DNA from: Anaerolineales bacterium
GTDB lineage: Bacteria > Chloroflexota > Anaerolineae > Anaerolineales > UBA6663
DNA: 33,969 nucleotides
Reading direction: 5' to 3'
Assembly: GCA_016789175.1 (NCBI GenBank)
Contig: JAEURK010000402.1
Coordinates: 1 to 33,969, forward strand
In this document: in pieces, positions 8,358 to 14,094 of the stretch
How the letters are laid out: every line of letters starts with the position of its first letter
Position numbering within the stretch: position 1 is the first letter of the stretch
Notes under the pieces: model-generated
Databases searched by the model: none
Seen by the model: the letters and a program-made list of their open reading frames with translations, nothing else
Told to the model about the DNA's origin: nothing
Made by a program: the position numbers and the translations under genes

Positions 8358-8677
8358 GCTCTCTTTGATCAGAAAGCCGACATTGAGCCGAAGAAGCTGA
8401 GCGCTGATGTTCAGGGCCGTGTCCCCAAAGCTTTGGTGCGCATAGCTGACACCCCAACAGGTGGGGGGTGTGCCAGGGCCAGGCCCTGTGCGCGTGAAAC
8501 TATAATTGGTAAAATTGGCGTGAAGGATCGTAACATACGCAAGACTCGCAAGTCAAGCACTCACATCGTTAAGACGCGTAAAATCTCTGTGAATCAAGGG
8601 CTTTCACTACTGACATATTGGCGGCGACTGATGCTGATGCCTGTATATGGGGTCTGGTTGTATTGCGGATAGCCGAC

Positions 8678-9283
8678 ATGAAAACAATCCTGCTTGCATC
8701 GAACAACCGGGGGAAGCAGCGCGAGCTACTGGCTTTGCTCGGGGATCTGGAGGTGGAAATCCTGACACCGGCCGTGTTGGGCCTGGCGCTCGAGGTTGAA
8801 GAGACCGGGACGACATACGCCGAGAACGCGGTGCTGAAGGCCGAGGCCTTTGGGGCCGCCAGCGGTCTGCTCACGGTCGCGGACGACTCCGGCCTCGAGG
8901 TTGACGCCCTGGATGGCGCGCCGGGCGTCTATGCGGCCCGCTACGCTGGTCACGGCGCCACGGATGCCATGCGCCGCGCCAAATTATTGGGAGCGCTGGC
9001 GGAAGTGCCGACCCCGCGCACGGCGCGTTTTCGAGCTGTGGTGGCCGTGCGCGCGCCCACCGGGGCGCTGACCACGTTCGAGGGAGTTTGCGAGGGCGAG
9101 ATCGCCTTGGAGGAGCGGGGCGCGGGCGGCTTTGGGTACGACCCGGTTTTCTATATACCCGAACGATCCGCTACGATGGCCGAGCTTCCGGAAGCGTTGA
9201 AGAACGAAATCAGTCACCGCGGGCGGGCGATCGCGGCGGCCCGCCCGCACCTCGAGCGCCTATTGAGTGGTTCTGGTGACTAG
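8678..9283 (+). CDS. rdgB: RdgB/HAM1 non-canonical purine NTP pyrophosphatase
   Basis: A 201-residue inosine/xanthosine triphosphate pyrophosphatase that removes deaminated purine nucleotides (ITP, dITP, XTP) from the pool. Signature segments are LLASNNRGKQREL at the N-terminus (ASNN-GK nucleotide site), ADDSGLEVDALDGAPGVYAARYAG in the middle, FGYDPVFY, and SHRGRA near the C-terminus. ATG at 8678 was chosen because homologues begin within a few residues of the ASNN motif; an upstream in-frame TTG would add an unconserved 20 residues. Its 3' end overlaps the convergent msrA gene by 24 nt, so there is no room for a separate terminator between them. Confidence 0.95.
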   Translation: MKTILLASNNRGKQRELLALLGDLEVEILTPAVLGLALEVEETGTTYAENAVLKAEAFGAASGLLTVADDSGLEVDALDGAPGVYAARYAGHGATDAMRRAKLLGALAEVPTPRTARFRAVVAVRAPTGALTTFEGVCEGEIALEERGAGGFGYDPVFYIPERSATMAELPEALKNEISHRGRAIAAARPHLERLLSGSGD

Positions 9284-9817
9284 TCTTTCCGCGTAGCGTT
9301 TGCGCAGCTTCGCCAGCTTGGGCGCGATCACCACCTGGCAGTACGGTTGGCGTGCATTTTCACGATAGTAATGCTGGTGGTAATCCTCAGCGACGTAAAA
9401 GCTTTCGAAGGCCTGCACTTGTGTCACGATCGGATCCGGCCAGACCTTGGCCAAGTCGAGCTCGGCGATTACGGCCTCGGCGACGTCCCGTTGGGCATCG
9501 GTGTGATAGAAGATCGCCGACCGATATTGGGTGCCGACATCGTGACCCTGACGGTTCAAGGTTGTGGGGTCATGCAGGGTGAAGAAGATCTCGAGCACGG
9601 CGCGGGTCGAGATGAGCGTAGGGTCGTACGTCACCTGAACGACTTCGGCATGCCCGGTGACGCCGTCGCACACCATGCGATAGGTCGGGTTCTCGACGTA
9701 GCCGCCGGAATACCCGGAGACCGCCGATAGGATGCCCTGGATCTCTGAGAAGCCCGCCTCGACACACCAGAAGCAGCCGCCGCCCAGCGTGATGGTCTCA
9801 GTGGTTGAAGACGTCAT
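9260..9817 (-). CDS. msrA: Peptide methionine-S-sulfoxide reductase MsrA
   Basis: A 185-residue MsrA, which reduces methionine-S-sulfoxide in proteins. The catalytic motif GGGCFWCVE lies at residues 12-20, with the nucleophile Cys15. Further family segments are GYSGGYVENPTY, VTGHAEVVQV, GTQYRS and EDYHQHY. Its length is standard for an MsrA without an MsrB fusion. The start codon is preceded by a TAGAAT box at 6 nt and no Shine-Dalgarno. Its 3' end overlaps rdgB on the other strand by 24 nt, so the two convergent transcripts are antisense over their ends. Confidence 0.96.
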   Translation of the reverse strand: MTSSTTETITLGGGCFWCVEAGFSEIQGILSAVSGYSGGYVENPTYRMVCDGVTGHAEVVQVTYDPTLISTRAVLEIFFTLHDPTTLNRQGHDVGTQYRSAIFYHTDAQRDVAEAVIAELDLAKVWPDPIVTQVQAFESFYVAEDYHQHYYRENARQPYCQVVIAPKLAKLRKRYAERLVTRTTQ

Positions 9818-9823
9818 GTATAG

Positions 9824-9829
9824 ATTCTA
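9824..9829 (-). promoter_or_regulatory. -10 box (TAGAAT) for msrA, leaderless type
   Basis: TAGAAT on the minus strand with a 6-nt gap to the msrA ATG. No ribosome-binding site lies between. Confidence 0.55.
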
Positions 9830-9903
9830 TCGCGGTGTGGCGGAAAGACACCGGGCACTCCCGGTCAGGGCTAACGCATCTAAAGTGAAACGGTGCGATT
9901 TAT

Positions 9904-9986
9904 GCCACGAATTTCACGAATTGAAACGAATTGGCACGAACGATCCCCTTTCGTGAGAATTCGTTTCAATTCGTGAAATTCGTGGC
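9904..9986. repeat. 83-nt near-perfect palindrome built of ACGAAT words
   Basis: Outer arms 9904-9932 and 9958-9986 are 29-bp perfect complements. After a 2-nt mismatch the inner CACGAA/TTCGTG arms (9935-9940, 9950-9955) also pair, leaving a 9-nt loop. The arms are made of repeated CACGAATT/AAACGAATT words and are much richer in AT than the surroundings. It lies upstream of the divergently oriented msrA and metG transcription units. It may be a dispersed palindromic repeat or a small non-autonomous element. Confidence 0.85.
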
Positions 9987-10051
9987 CAAGAACCCGGTCT
10001 TCGCGAATAAGACGCGATAGCCCTGCACTCCCGGTGTCTTGACTCCTACGT

Positions 10052-10057
10052 TACAAT
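10052..10057 (+). promoter_or_regulatory. -10 box (TACAAT) for the metG leader ORF
   Basis: TACAAT with a 6-nt gap to the ATG at 10064, the same leaderless geometry as neighbouring genes. A TTGACT lies only 7 nt upstream, which is too close to be a normal -35. Confidence 0.55.
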
Positions 10058-10063
10058 GGCTCC

Positions 10064-10150
10064 ATGTTCTACGACCGCTTTGGCATGCGCATGCGTCGCC
10101 TGCCGATGCGGGCTCGGCACCGAGGAGCCGGGTCCGTTCGGGCCCGGTAG
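10064..10150 (+). CDS. Candidate 28-residue leader peptide upstream of metG
   Basis: A short ORF of 28 codons ending in TAG, starting exactly 6 nt after a TACAAT box. The peptide begins MFYDRFGMRMRRLPM and is rich in Arg (9) and Met (4 in the first 15 residues). Its last codons lie in a GC-rich hairpin (10128-10135 with 10140-10147) that ends right before the stop codon. It precedes tandem hairpins plus a T-tract and then metG, so it may be a regulatory leader peptide that senses methionyl- or arginyl-tRNA supply. Its translation is not proven, and Arg enrichment may simply reflect high GC. Confidence 0.4.
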   Translation: MFYDRFGMRMRRLPMRARHRGAGSVRAR

Positions 10151-10190
10151 ACGCGCCCCGCGCTTACCCGGTCTACGGCAGGATCTTCAC

Positions 10191-10231
10191 CGCCAGCGAC
10201 GCTGGCGCCGCCAGCCTCGGCTGGCGTTTTT
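10191..10231 (+). terminator. Tandem mutually exclusive hairpins with T-tract (attenuator-like)
   Basis: Four segments alternate: CGCCAGC (10191-10197), GCTGGCG (10201-10207), CGCCAGC (10209-10215) and GCTGGCG (10220-10226), followed by T5 (10227-10231). Segments 1:2, 2:3 and 3:4 can each pair, and 3:4 plus the T-tract is an intrinsic terminator. This is the layout of an anti-antiterminator/antiterminator/terminator switch upstream of metG. Confidence 0.65.
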
Positions 10232-10244
10232 GTTGCCCAAATCA

Positions 10245-10275
10245 CGCAGAAAACGAGGGCGCTCGGTTTTCTGCG
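10245..10275. repeat. Hairpin between the attenuator and the metG promoter
   Basis: Arms CGCAGAAAACGAG (10245-10257) and 10262-10275 pair over 13 bp with one bulged G and a 4-nt loop. It ends 7 nt before the TACAAT box of metG. Its role is unknown; it could be a protein-binding site or a second RNA structure in read-through transcripts. Confidence 0.6.
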
Positions 10276-10282
10276 GAGCCAG

Positions 10283-10288
10283 TACAAT
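10283..10288 (+). promoter_or_regulatory. -10 box (TACAAT) proximal to metG
   Basis: TACAAT 18 nt upstream of the metG ATG. A transcript starting about 7 nt downstream would have a short leader that still includes the AGGAGA ribosome-binding site at 10293-10298. metG may therefore have a proximal promoter in addition to the distal leader promoter. Confidence 0.5.
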
Positions 10289-10306
10289 GCCGCAGGAGAT
10301 TTCGCA

Positions 10307-12088
10307 ATGGCTGAGAACATCCTGATCTGTATCGCGTGGCCCTATGCCAACGCCGAGATCCACGTCGGAAACATCGTCGGGTCGCATCTGCCGGCCGATA
10401 TCGTCGCCCGCTACTATCGCCTCAAGGGCGCGAACGTCCTGGTCGTGTCCGGGTCTGACTCGCATGGCACGCCGGTGACGGTACGGGCCGATGCCGAGGG
10501 CAAGACGCCGCTCGAGGTGTACGAGCGCTTTCACAAGCACTTCATCGATCTGTTCGTCGCGTGCGGGATCACGTACGACCTGTACACGAGCACGCACACC
10601 GAGAACCATTTCAAAGTCTCGCAGGACATCTTCCTGCGTCTGCTCGAGCGCGGCTATCTGTACACGCAGGTCGAGAAGCAGTGGTACTCGCCCGAGCAGA
10701 GCCGCTTCCTGCCGGACCGCTACGTCGAAGGCACCTGCTACATCTGCGGCTATGACGGCGCGCGCGGTGATCAGTGCGACAAGTGCGGCAATCTGCTCGA
10801 CGCCACGCAGCTGATCAACCCCCGTGCCAAGGGCTCGACCGGCGCGCTCGAGCTGCGCGACACCGAGCATTACTACCTCGACCTCGCCAAGTCGGCGCCC
10901 GAGCTGAGCAAGTGGTTGCACACCGGCAAGGAGCACTGGCGCTCACAGGTGCTCAACCCCTCGATCGCCCAGGTCGACAGCGGCGATCTGCGCGGGCGCC
11001 CGATCACGCGCGATCTGGTCTGGGGCATCCCGGTGCCGGTCGAGGGTTGGGCCGAAAAGGGCAAGTGCCTGTACGTCTGGTTCGAGGCCGTCATCGGTTA
11101 CTTGAGCGCCACGATCGAGTGGGGCAAGAACAACGGCCGGCCCGAGGCGTGGAAGGATTGGTGGTACGACCCGCAGGCCAAGATCTTCAACTTCATCGGC
11201 AAGGACAACATCCCGTTCCACGCCGTGATCTGGCCGGCCGAGCTGCTGGGCATCGAGCGCCTGTACGAGGACGACCCGACCAAACGCATCAACCTGCCCT
11301 ACGACGTCCCGGCCAACGAGTTCCTCAACCTCGAGGGCCAGAAGATCAGCGGCAGCCGCAATTGGGCGGTCTGGGGCCTCGACTTCCTCAGCCGCTACGA
11401 CCCGGATGCGCTCCGCTACTACCTGACCGCGATCATGCCCGAGAGCAAGGACGCGGACTGGGATTGGGACGAGTTCGTTCAGCACAACAACAACGAACTG
11501 GTCGCCACCTGGGGCAACCTGTGCAACCGCGTCCTGGCGTTCACCAACAAGCATTGGGTGGGGCAGGTGCCCGAGCCCGGCGAGCTGACCGAGGCCGATC
11601 AGGCCCTGCTGGCCAAGATCGAGGCCGGCTTCGACCGGGTCGGCGGCCTGATCGAGGCAGTTAAGCTGCGCGCCGCATTAGAAGAAGTGGTGGCGCTGGC
11701 GACCGAGGTCAACAAGTATCTCGACGCCAACGGCCCGTGGTTCCAGGTCAAGACCGATAAGGCCGCGGCCGGGCGCAGCATCTACGTGGCGCTGCGCGCG
11801 ATCGACTCGCTCAAAATCCTGTTCGCGCCGTTTCTGCCGTTCACGTCGCAACGGCTGCACGGCTTTCTGGGCTATGACGGCAGACTGGCCGGCGAGCACA
11901 AGGTTGTCGACTACGCTGAGAGCGCCAGCAGCCACATCGGCCTGACCTACGATGCCACGGGTGTGGCTGCACGGTGGGCGCCGAGCACGCTCCAGGGCGG
12001 GCATGCGCTGCGCGCACCCGCGCCGCTGTTCAAGAAGCTTGAGGAAAGCGTGGCTGCTGAAGAGCGCCAGCGCCTGGGACAGAGTTGA
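10307..12088 (+). CDS. metG: Methionyl-tRNA synthetase
   Basis: A 593-residue class I methionyl-tRNA synthetase, charging tRNA-Met with methionine. The HIGH-type signature is PYANAEIHVGN (12-22), the zinc knuckle is CYICG...CDKCG (about 145-162), and the KMSKS equivalent is KISGS (346-350) within GQKISGSRNWAVW. The variant lysine loop is of the kind found in archaeal-like and some bacterial MetRS. It lacks the C-terminal tRNA-binding EMAP domain found in longer forms. ATG at 10307 follows an AGGAGA ribosome-binding site. The upstream region contains a possible attenuator. Its 3' end faces the convergent nuclease-domain gene across an inverted repeat. Confidence 0.97.
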   Translation: MAENILICIAWPYANAEIHVGNIVGSHLPADIVARYYRLKGANVLVVSGSDSHGTPVTVRADAEGKTPLEVYERFHKHFIDLFVACGITYDLYTSTHTENHFKVSQDIFLRLLERGYLYTQVEKQWYSPEQSRFLPDRYVEGTCYICGYDGARGDQCDKCGNLLDATQLINPRAKGSTGALELRDTEHYYLDLAKSAPELSKWLHTGKEHWRSQVLNPSIAQVDSGDLRGRPITRDLVWGIPVPVEGWAEKGKCLYVWFEAVIGYLSATIEWGKNNGRPEAWKDWWYDPQAKIFNFIGKDNIPFHAVIWPAELLGIERLYEDDPTKRINLPYDVPANEFLNLEGQKISGSRNWAVWGLDFLSRYDPDALRYYLTAIMPESKDADWDWDEFVQHNNNELVATWGNLCNRVLAFTNKHWVGQVPEPGELTEADQALLAKIEAGFDRVGGLIEAVKLRAALEEVVALATEVNKYLDANGPWFQVKTDKAAAGRSIYVALRAIDSLKILFAPFLPFTSQRLHGFLGYDGRLAGEHKVVDYAESASSHIGLTYDATGVAARWAPSTLQGGHALRAPAPLFKKLEESVAAEERQRLGQS

Positions 12089-12095
12089 GCGAGGA

Positions 12096-12172
12096 GCGCA
12101 GGGCGAGGAGCGAAAGCGCGTCTTGCTCTATGTGCCGCTGCCGTGCGGTAGGGTTCGTTCCTCGCCCTGCGC
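12096..12172. repeat. Inverted repeat between convergent genes (GAGGAGCGAA family)
   Basis: Arms 12096-12114 and 12154-12172 are complementary over 19 nt with one mismatch. The left side includes a GAGGAGCGAA...GCG...CTTGCTC module (12105-12128), also found at 23994-24015 in another convergent spacer. The 85-nt spacer holds little else, so this element probably ends transcripts from both sides. Confidence 0.7.
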
Positions 12173-12173
12173 C

Positions 12174-12743
12174 TTACGCTCCATGATACAACCGCCATTC
12201 CGGCGGCACGATCGAGCGCCATTCGAGCGCGTCCTCTCCGGGAAACGCCACGCCCATATCCGGCGGCAGATGGTCGCGTAACTCGGCCGCGAAGGCTGCT
12301 TCCTCGGCGAGCAGCGTGTCCCACAATTCGGCGGTCGGGATGCCGCACTCGGCCAGTGCGTCCTCCGGCATGTCCATCGGCACGTCGCACCGCAGCGCGA
12401 GATTGACGGCATCGACGGGTGCTGCCAGTTGCGTGAGCGGACCGGCCGGCCCGCTGAGATCGAGCCGGGCCGGGTCGTCGGGGTTGGGCAGCCACACGGC
12501 CTTCAGGCTCAGGCCCGCTGCGTGCCAGGTCGCCACGGTCACATCGTAGATGGTGGGCGTGGGCGGTGTCTTGCCCGCGATCGCCAGGGCCGCGAAGTCG
12601 CCGTCATCGGCGCCGGCCCAGAGATGCACCAGACGATCGCCGTCGCGCTCGCGCAGCAGCACGCGGCGTTGCACGCCCGGCCCCGGATAGCGCACGCCTT
12701 TGCGGATCCGCACGATCACGTCCTGCGCGACGAGCACGGTCAT
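12174..12743 (-). CDS. Degenerate bifunctional-nuclease (DUF151-like) protein
   Basis: A 189-residue protein that appears to be a diverged paralogue of the bifunctional-nuclease domain in the adjacent upstream gene. Shared positions include a core resembling VLL..RDGDRLVHLWAGADDGDFAALAI.G, the PVDAVNLALRCDVPM segment matching PSDAVNLAMLKGVPI, and a C-terminal VPPEW motif present in both proteins. The Asp-Ala-Arg part of the usual DARPSDA signature is lost here (LAAPVDA). ATG at 12743 is chosen because the domain begins there and a TACAAT box lies 6 nt upstream. The family includes plant and Thermotoga bifunctional nucleases, but activity here is doubtful. Confidence 0.65.
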   Translation of the reverse strand: MTVLVAQDVIVRIRKGVRYPGPGVQRRVLLRERDGDRLVHLWAGADDGDFAALAIAGKTPPTPTIYDVTVATWHAAGLSLKAVWLPNPDDPARLDLSGPAGPLTQLAAPVDAVNLALRCDVPMDMPEDALAECGIPTAELWDTLLAEEAAFAAELRDHLPPDMGVAFPGEDALEWRSIVPPEWRLYHGA

Positions 12744-12749
12744 GGCGCG

Positions 12750-12755
12750 ATTGTA
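12750..12755 (-). promoter_or_regulatory. -10 box (TACAAT) for the DUF151-like gene, leaderless type
   Basis: TACAAT on the minus strand exactly 6 nt from the ATG at 12743. It gives this gene its own promoter, separate from the sigma-nuclease fusion gene 163 nt upstream. Confidence 0.6.
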
Positions 12756-12906
12756 GCGGAGAAGGCGTCGGGCGTCAGTCGAGCCCTGGTCCAGTCGGCC
12801 TCGGCGGGTGTGACGACTGAAGTCATGCTTGACACGATCGGGCGCCGGCCCGGCACTTCGTCGCTGACCGCTGACCGCGCGCAATCGGTGGTTGCGGACC
12901 GCTGAC

Positions 12907-13962
12907 TCACTTTGCCTTCTGCCATTCCGGCGGCACTGCCGGCACCCAGGTCATGGGCTCGGGGGGGGCCTGCGCCGTCAGATGCGATCCCAACGCATCA
13001 GATGCCATTCCCTGGCTCTCCAGGATCTCGGCCGCGACAAAGATCGGCACGCCCTTCAGCATCGCGAGGTTGACGGCATCGCTCGGGCGGGCATCAACGG
13101 ACTGCGGCTGTCCGCCAACCGTCAACGCCAGCGTGGCGTAGAAGACCTCGTCGTGCAGGCGGTTGATGGCGACCTGTTCGAGCGTCATGCCTGTGATGGA
13201 CAGGATCTGCGCCAGCAGGTTGAGCGTCAGCGGGCGCGGCGGTGCCTGGCCGCTGAGCTGCAGGGCCAGAAAGTCGCCCTCCACCCGGCCGATCCAGATT
13301 GGCAGGACGCGAGCGCCGGCTTTCTCGGCCAGGACGAGGACGCGAACCGGCCGCGCCGGGTCAGTCGGTGGCTCCTGGGTCAGGACGGCTTGGACGATGA
13401 CTTCGATCATGTCGGGTATCTCCGCTGGGGCCGACGGCCTGGCGACCAACGCCGACCGCAATGTTTGGCGAGCCCGCGACAACCGTGCCTTGAGCGTGCC
13501 GACCGGCGTACCGGTGTCGGCGCTGATCTCGGGCAACGAACGGCCGTCGAAGTAGAAGGCCGCAACCGTCGAGCGGGCTGAGTCCGGGAGGCCGCCGACC
13601 GCTTCGTTGACATCGCGGCGCAGCTCCTCGGCTTCGATGACGGCCTCGACCGAGTCGATGGCATCGCCCAGGCTGCTCTCGAGCGGCAGCCTCGGACGCC
13701 ACGCCCGGGCTCGCATCCGTGCCAGGTTGAGCGCGATGCCCGTCAGCCATTGCCTGAAGCGCTCGGGCCGTTGCAGGCCATCCAGGCCGAGCCACGCCTG
13801 CAGGCAGGCCTCCTGCAGGACGTCGTCCACATCGCCGCCGTCGGGCAGCAGGCGCGAGCACAAGGCGCGCGCCATCGGCAGGCTGAACGTCAGCAACTCG
13901 GCAAAGGCCTCGTGTTCATGGCGGCGGGCCCGGTCGACCAGGCGCGCTATCGAATCGTCCAC
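12907..13962 (-). CDS. ECF-type sigma factor fused to a bifunctional-nuclease domain
   Basis: A 351-residue two-part protein. Residues 1-170 resemble an ECF sigma-70 factor: region 2 with DVDDVLQEACLQAW, and region 4 with GLPDSARSTVAAFYFDGRSLPEIS followed by the recognition helix GTPVGTLKARLSRARQTLR. Residues about 180-320 form a bifunctional-nuclease (DUF151) domain with VLPIWIGRVEGDFLALQL and DARPSDAVNLAMLKGVPIFVA. No stop or frameshift separates the parts. The GTG start at 13962 follows a TATTAT box by 6 nt. A diverged nuclease-domain paralogue lies next downstream. No separate anti-sigma gene is adjacent, so the C-terminal domain may control the sigma part; this is inference. Confidence 0.85.
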   Translation of the reverse strand: MDDSIARLVDRARRHEHEAFAELLTFSLPMARALCSRLLPDGGDVDDVLQEACLQAWLGLDGLQRPERFRQWLTGIALNLARMRARAWRPRLPLESSLGDAIDSVEAVIEAEELRRDVNEAVGGLPDSARSTVAAFYFDGRSLPEISADTGTPVGTLKARLSRARQTLRSALVARPSAPAEIPDMIEVIVQAVLTQEPPTDPARPVRVLVLAEKAGARVLPIWIGRVEGDFLALQLSGQAPPRPLTLNLLAQILSITGMTLEQVAINRLHDEVFYATLALTVGGQPQSVDARPSDAVNLAMLKGVPIFVAAEILESQGMASDALGSHLTAQAPPEPMTWVPAVPPEWQKAK

Positions 13963-13968
13963 GTATGA

Positions 13969-13974
13969 ATAATA
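13969..13974 (-). promoter_or_regulatory. -10 box (TATTAT) for the sigma-nuclease fusion gene
   Basis: TATTAT on the minus strand with a 6-nt gap to the GTG start, leaderless type. It is 35 nt from a perfect palindrome that may be an operator. Confidence 0.55.
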
Positions 13975-14008
13975 GTTGCATCAGCCGGCCGATCGGTTGC
14001 ATTGGGCG

Positions 14009-14049
14009 ATATCCGGCGATATGCGGCGATACCGCATATCGCCGGATAT
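14009..14049. promoter_or_regulatory. Perfect 18-bp palindrome in a divergent promoter region
   Basis: Arms 14009-14026 and 14032-14049 (ATATCCGGCGATATGCGG and its complement) flank a 5-nt centre. Inside each arm the word CGATAT/ATATCG recurs. It lies between the divergent starts of the ECF-nuclease gene and the membrane protein gene, about 35 nt from each -10 box. That position would suit an operator or activator site, or it may be a palindromic repeat. Confidence 0.6.
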
Positions 14050-14082
14050 GGAATCGTGACCTGGCCGTGACGGGCGGTCTCC

Positions 14083-14088
14083 TATAAT
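14083..14088 (+). promoter_or_regulatory. -10 box (TATAAT) for the DUF2142-like gene
   Basis: A consensus TATAAT with a 6-nt gap to the ATG at 14095, leaderless type. No convincing -35 is visible. Confidence 0.65.
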
Positions 14089-14094
14089 TCCAGC

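Noticed and set aside
8418..8677. A small plus-strand protein between DUF177 and rdgB
   Set aside because: The 79-codon frame at 8433-8672 has no ribosome-binding site or recognisable motif and ends just before rdgB. The stretch is AT-richer and holds a TATAAT at 8500-8505, so it is more likely a divergent control region.
10064..10226. T-box riboswitch, SAM riboswitch or a tRNA gene upstream of metG
   Set aside because: No T-box sequence, specifier-loop structure or SAM-riboswitch core is visible. The GTTC loop at 10136-10139 has a stem but no D-arm, anticodon arm or acceptor stem around it.
9818..10306. CRISPR array or insertion sequence in the long spacer
   Set aside because: The repeated words are arms of one palindrome, not regularly spaced repeats with unique spacers. 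No transposase frame is present.
10039..10325. Two overlapping 89-91 codon plus-strand frames before metG
   Set aside because: They run through the hairpins, T-tract and the metG start and lack motifs. The 28-codon frame fits the promoter geometry better.
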